NCBI GenBank assembly: GCA_031841125.1
Contig: CM063107.1
Span: 68,831,814 to 68,895,813 of the forward strand
Direction of reading: 5' to 3'
Length of the DNA: 64,000 bases
Origin: Acanthococcus lagerstroemiae
Taxonomy: Eukaryota > Arthropoda > Insecta > Hemiptera > Eriococcidae
The position numbers and the translations under genes are program-made. Positions 63,350-64,000 of this stretch are shown here, piece after piece. The notes under the pieces are model-generated. The model did no database searches. It was not told the DNA's origin and saw only the letters and a program-made list of their open reading frames with translations. Numbering within the stretch: the first letter of the stretch is position 1; each line of letters begins with the position of its first letter.

Positions 63350-63555
63350 CGCTCTCCCGATACTACAATTTACAACTTTGAGTGAAACTGATACCAAAAC
63401 TGAGCTTAATGACCCTGCAATCCCCAGAAATTATATCTATATTGTTTCTCCAAAACTATCCCATTTCAATTTTATCCCCTCCCTCCAGCCCAGTGTGACT
63501 CAATTCTCAAAATTTATTTAAATTGATGTCAATATCGTAGATACTTTCCCCTCGG
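63350..63555. repeat. Satellite units of about 120 bp
   Basis: 'TACAACTTTGAGTGAAACTG' and 'GTGTGACTCAATTCTCAAAA' with 'AAATTGATGTCAATATCG' match the phase of the units at 40215-41060. Confidence 0.6.
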
Positions 63556-63951
63556 CACTGATGCGATGCCCGAAAGGGTAATTTCCGGTGCCGGGGTTGC
63601 GGTGTCTCAGGGGCCACTTTGGCATACGTGCATCGCCATACGTCCCACCACACCAATATCGTAGATACTCATTGCATTTCAAGTCCTTTCGATCGTCTGT
63701 CTCTCCTTATTGGTACCACAGTTTGCAACTGAGAACCAAGCTAATGTCAAAATTGAATATTATAATTATTCGAAAAGGTACAAATGTTTATGAAAATCCT
63801 TTTAGACGCCACTGAAATACAAAAACACGCAACTTCATCATCAGTGGCCGCAGAGGATGTGGGACGTATGGCGATGCACGCATGCCAAAGTGGCCCCTAT
63901 GACACCGCACCCGCGGCCCCGGAAACTACCTTTTCGAGTATCGCATCAGTG
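63556..63951. mobile_element. 396-bp element with GC-rich inverted repeats of about 95 bp
   Basis: The left arm (63556-63652) and right arm (63853-63951) share, inverted, 'CACTGATGCGAT', 'GGGGCCACTTTGGCAT' and 'GTGCATCGCCATACGTCCCA'. The interior about 200 bp is a satellite unit. A single half end ('CCACTGATGCGATACTCGAA') also occurs at 41046-41068 next to another satellite array. Confidence 0.8.
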
Positions 63952-64000
63952 GGATATCAGAGGATGTGGAACAAGGAAAAGAATGCTTAGGGATGGATTG
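63952..64000. other. Right edge of window
   Basis: Too short to assign. Confidence 0.4.

Overview
This is a stretch of animal nuclear DNA, almost certainly from an insect or other arthropod, and it is nearly all transposable elements. It is AT-rich with many homopolymer runs. It has no bacterial-type gene layout, and the long reading frames are reverse transcriptases, integrases and transposases at different stages of decay. The best clue to the host is a nuclear copy of mitochondrial COX1 (6403-6692). It reads best with the invertebrate mitochondrial code and is very divergent, in a way that reminds me of hemipteran, possibly scale-insect, COX1; that taxonomic guess is weak. No complete host gene was found. 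The only host-like coding candidates are a small multi-exon model at 48011-48417 (+) and an unassigned open stretch at 30286-30833 (-).

Layout. 1-5090: an RTE-like LINE running off the left edge (-), a MITE with terminal inverted repeats, LINE 3' ends and a LINE with ORF1 joined to the RT C-terminus. 5090-12430: a TA-flanked MITE, then two copies of a hAT family; one has an intact 8-bp target duplication and carries the mitochondrial insert. 12430-16990: tRNA-derived SINEs and a degenerate satellite of about 120 bp. 16995-22560: RTE LINE pieces, one split by a 258-bp foldback element, a third hAT copy and a second SINE family. 22560-28590: GC-rich and CT-rich repeats. 28595-29915: a jockey-type LINE. 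31427-36008: a decayed Gypsy LTR retrotransposon plus a related solo LTR. 36275-37915: a pogo-type element with a psq DNA-binding remnant. 39236-48420: SINE, satellite, MITEs, a CT-rich array, a 365-bp near-perfect palindrome and the best host-gene candidate. 48520-54300: a five-layer nest of insertions. 55195-63951: hAT-like elements, RTE, MULE and GIY-YIG remnants, a miniature Tigger-like element, an array of about 88 bp, SINE2 and a GC-rich inverted repeat.

The elements do not form a pathway. They interact by insertion, so order of arrival can be read from target-site duplications: GGTATACG around 48856-54244, TGATGTCG around 50118-52491, ACCCACAC around 5706-7199, GTAT around the solo LTR, TA around the pogo, Tigger and mariner-like elements, GCTAT around the foldback, and GGYGCACT around the small hAT inside the MULE remnant. 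The non-autonomous SINEs and MITEs would have depended on enzymes from LINEs and transposons of the kinds seen here as fossils.
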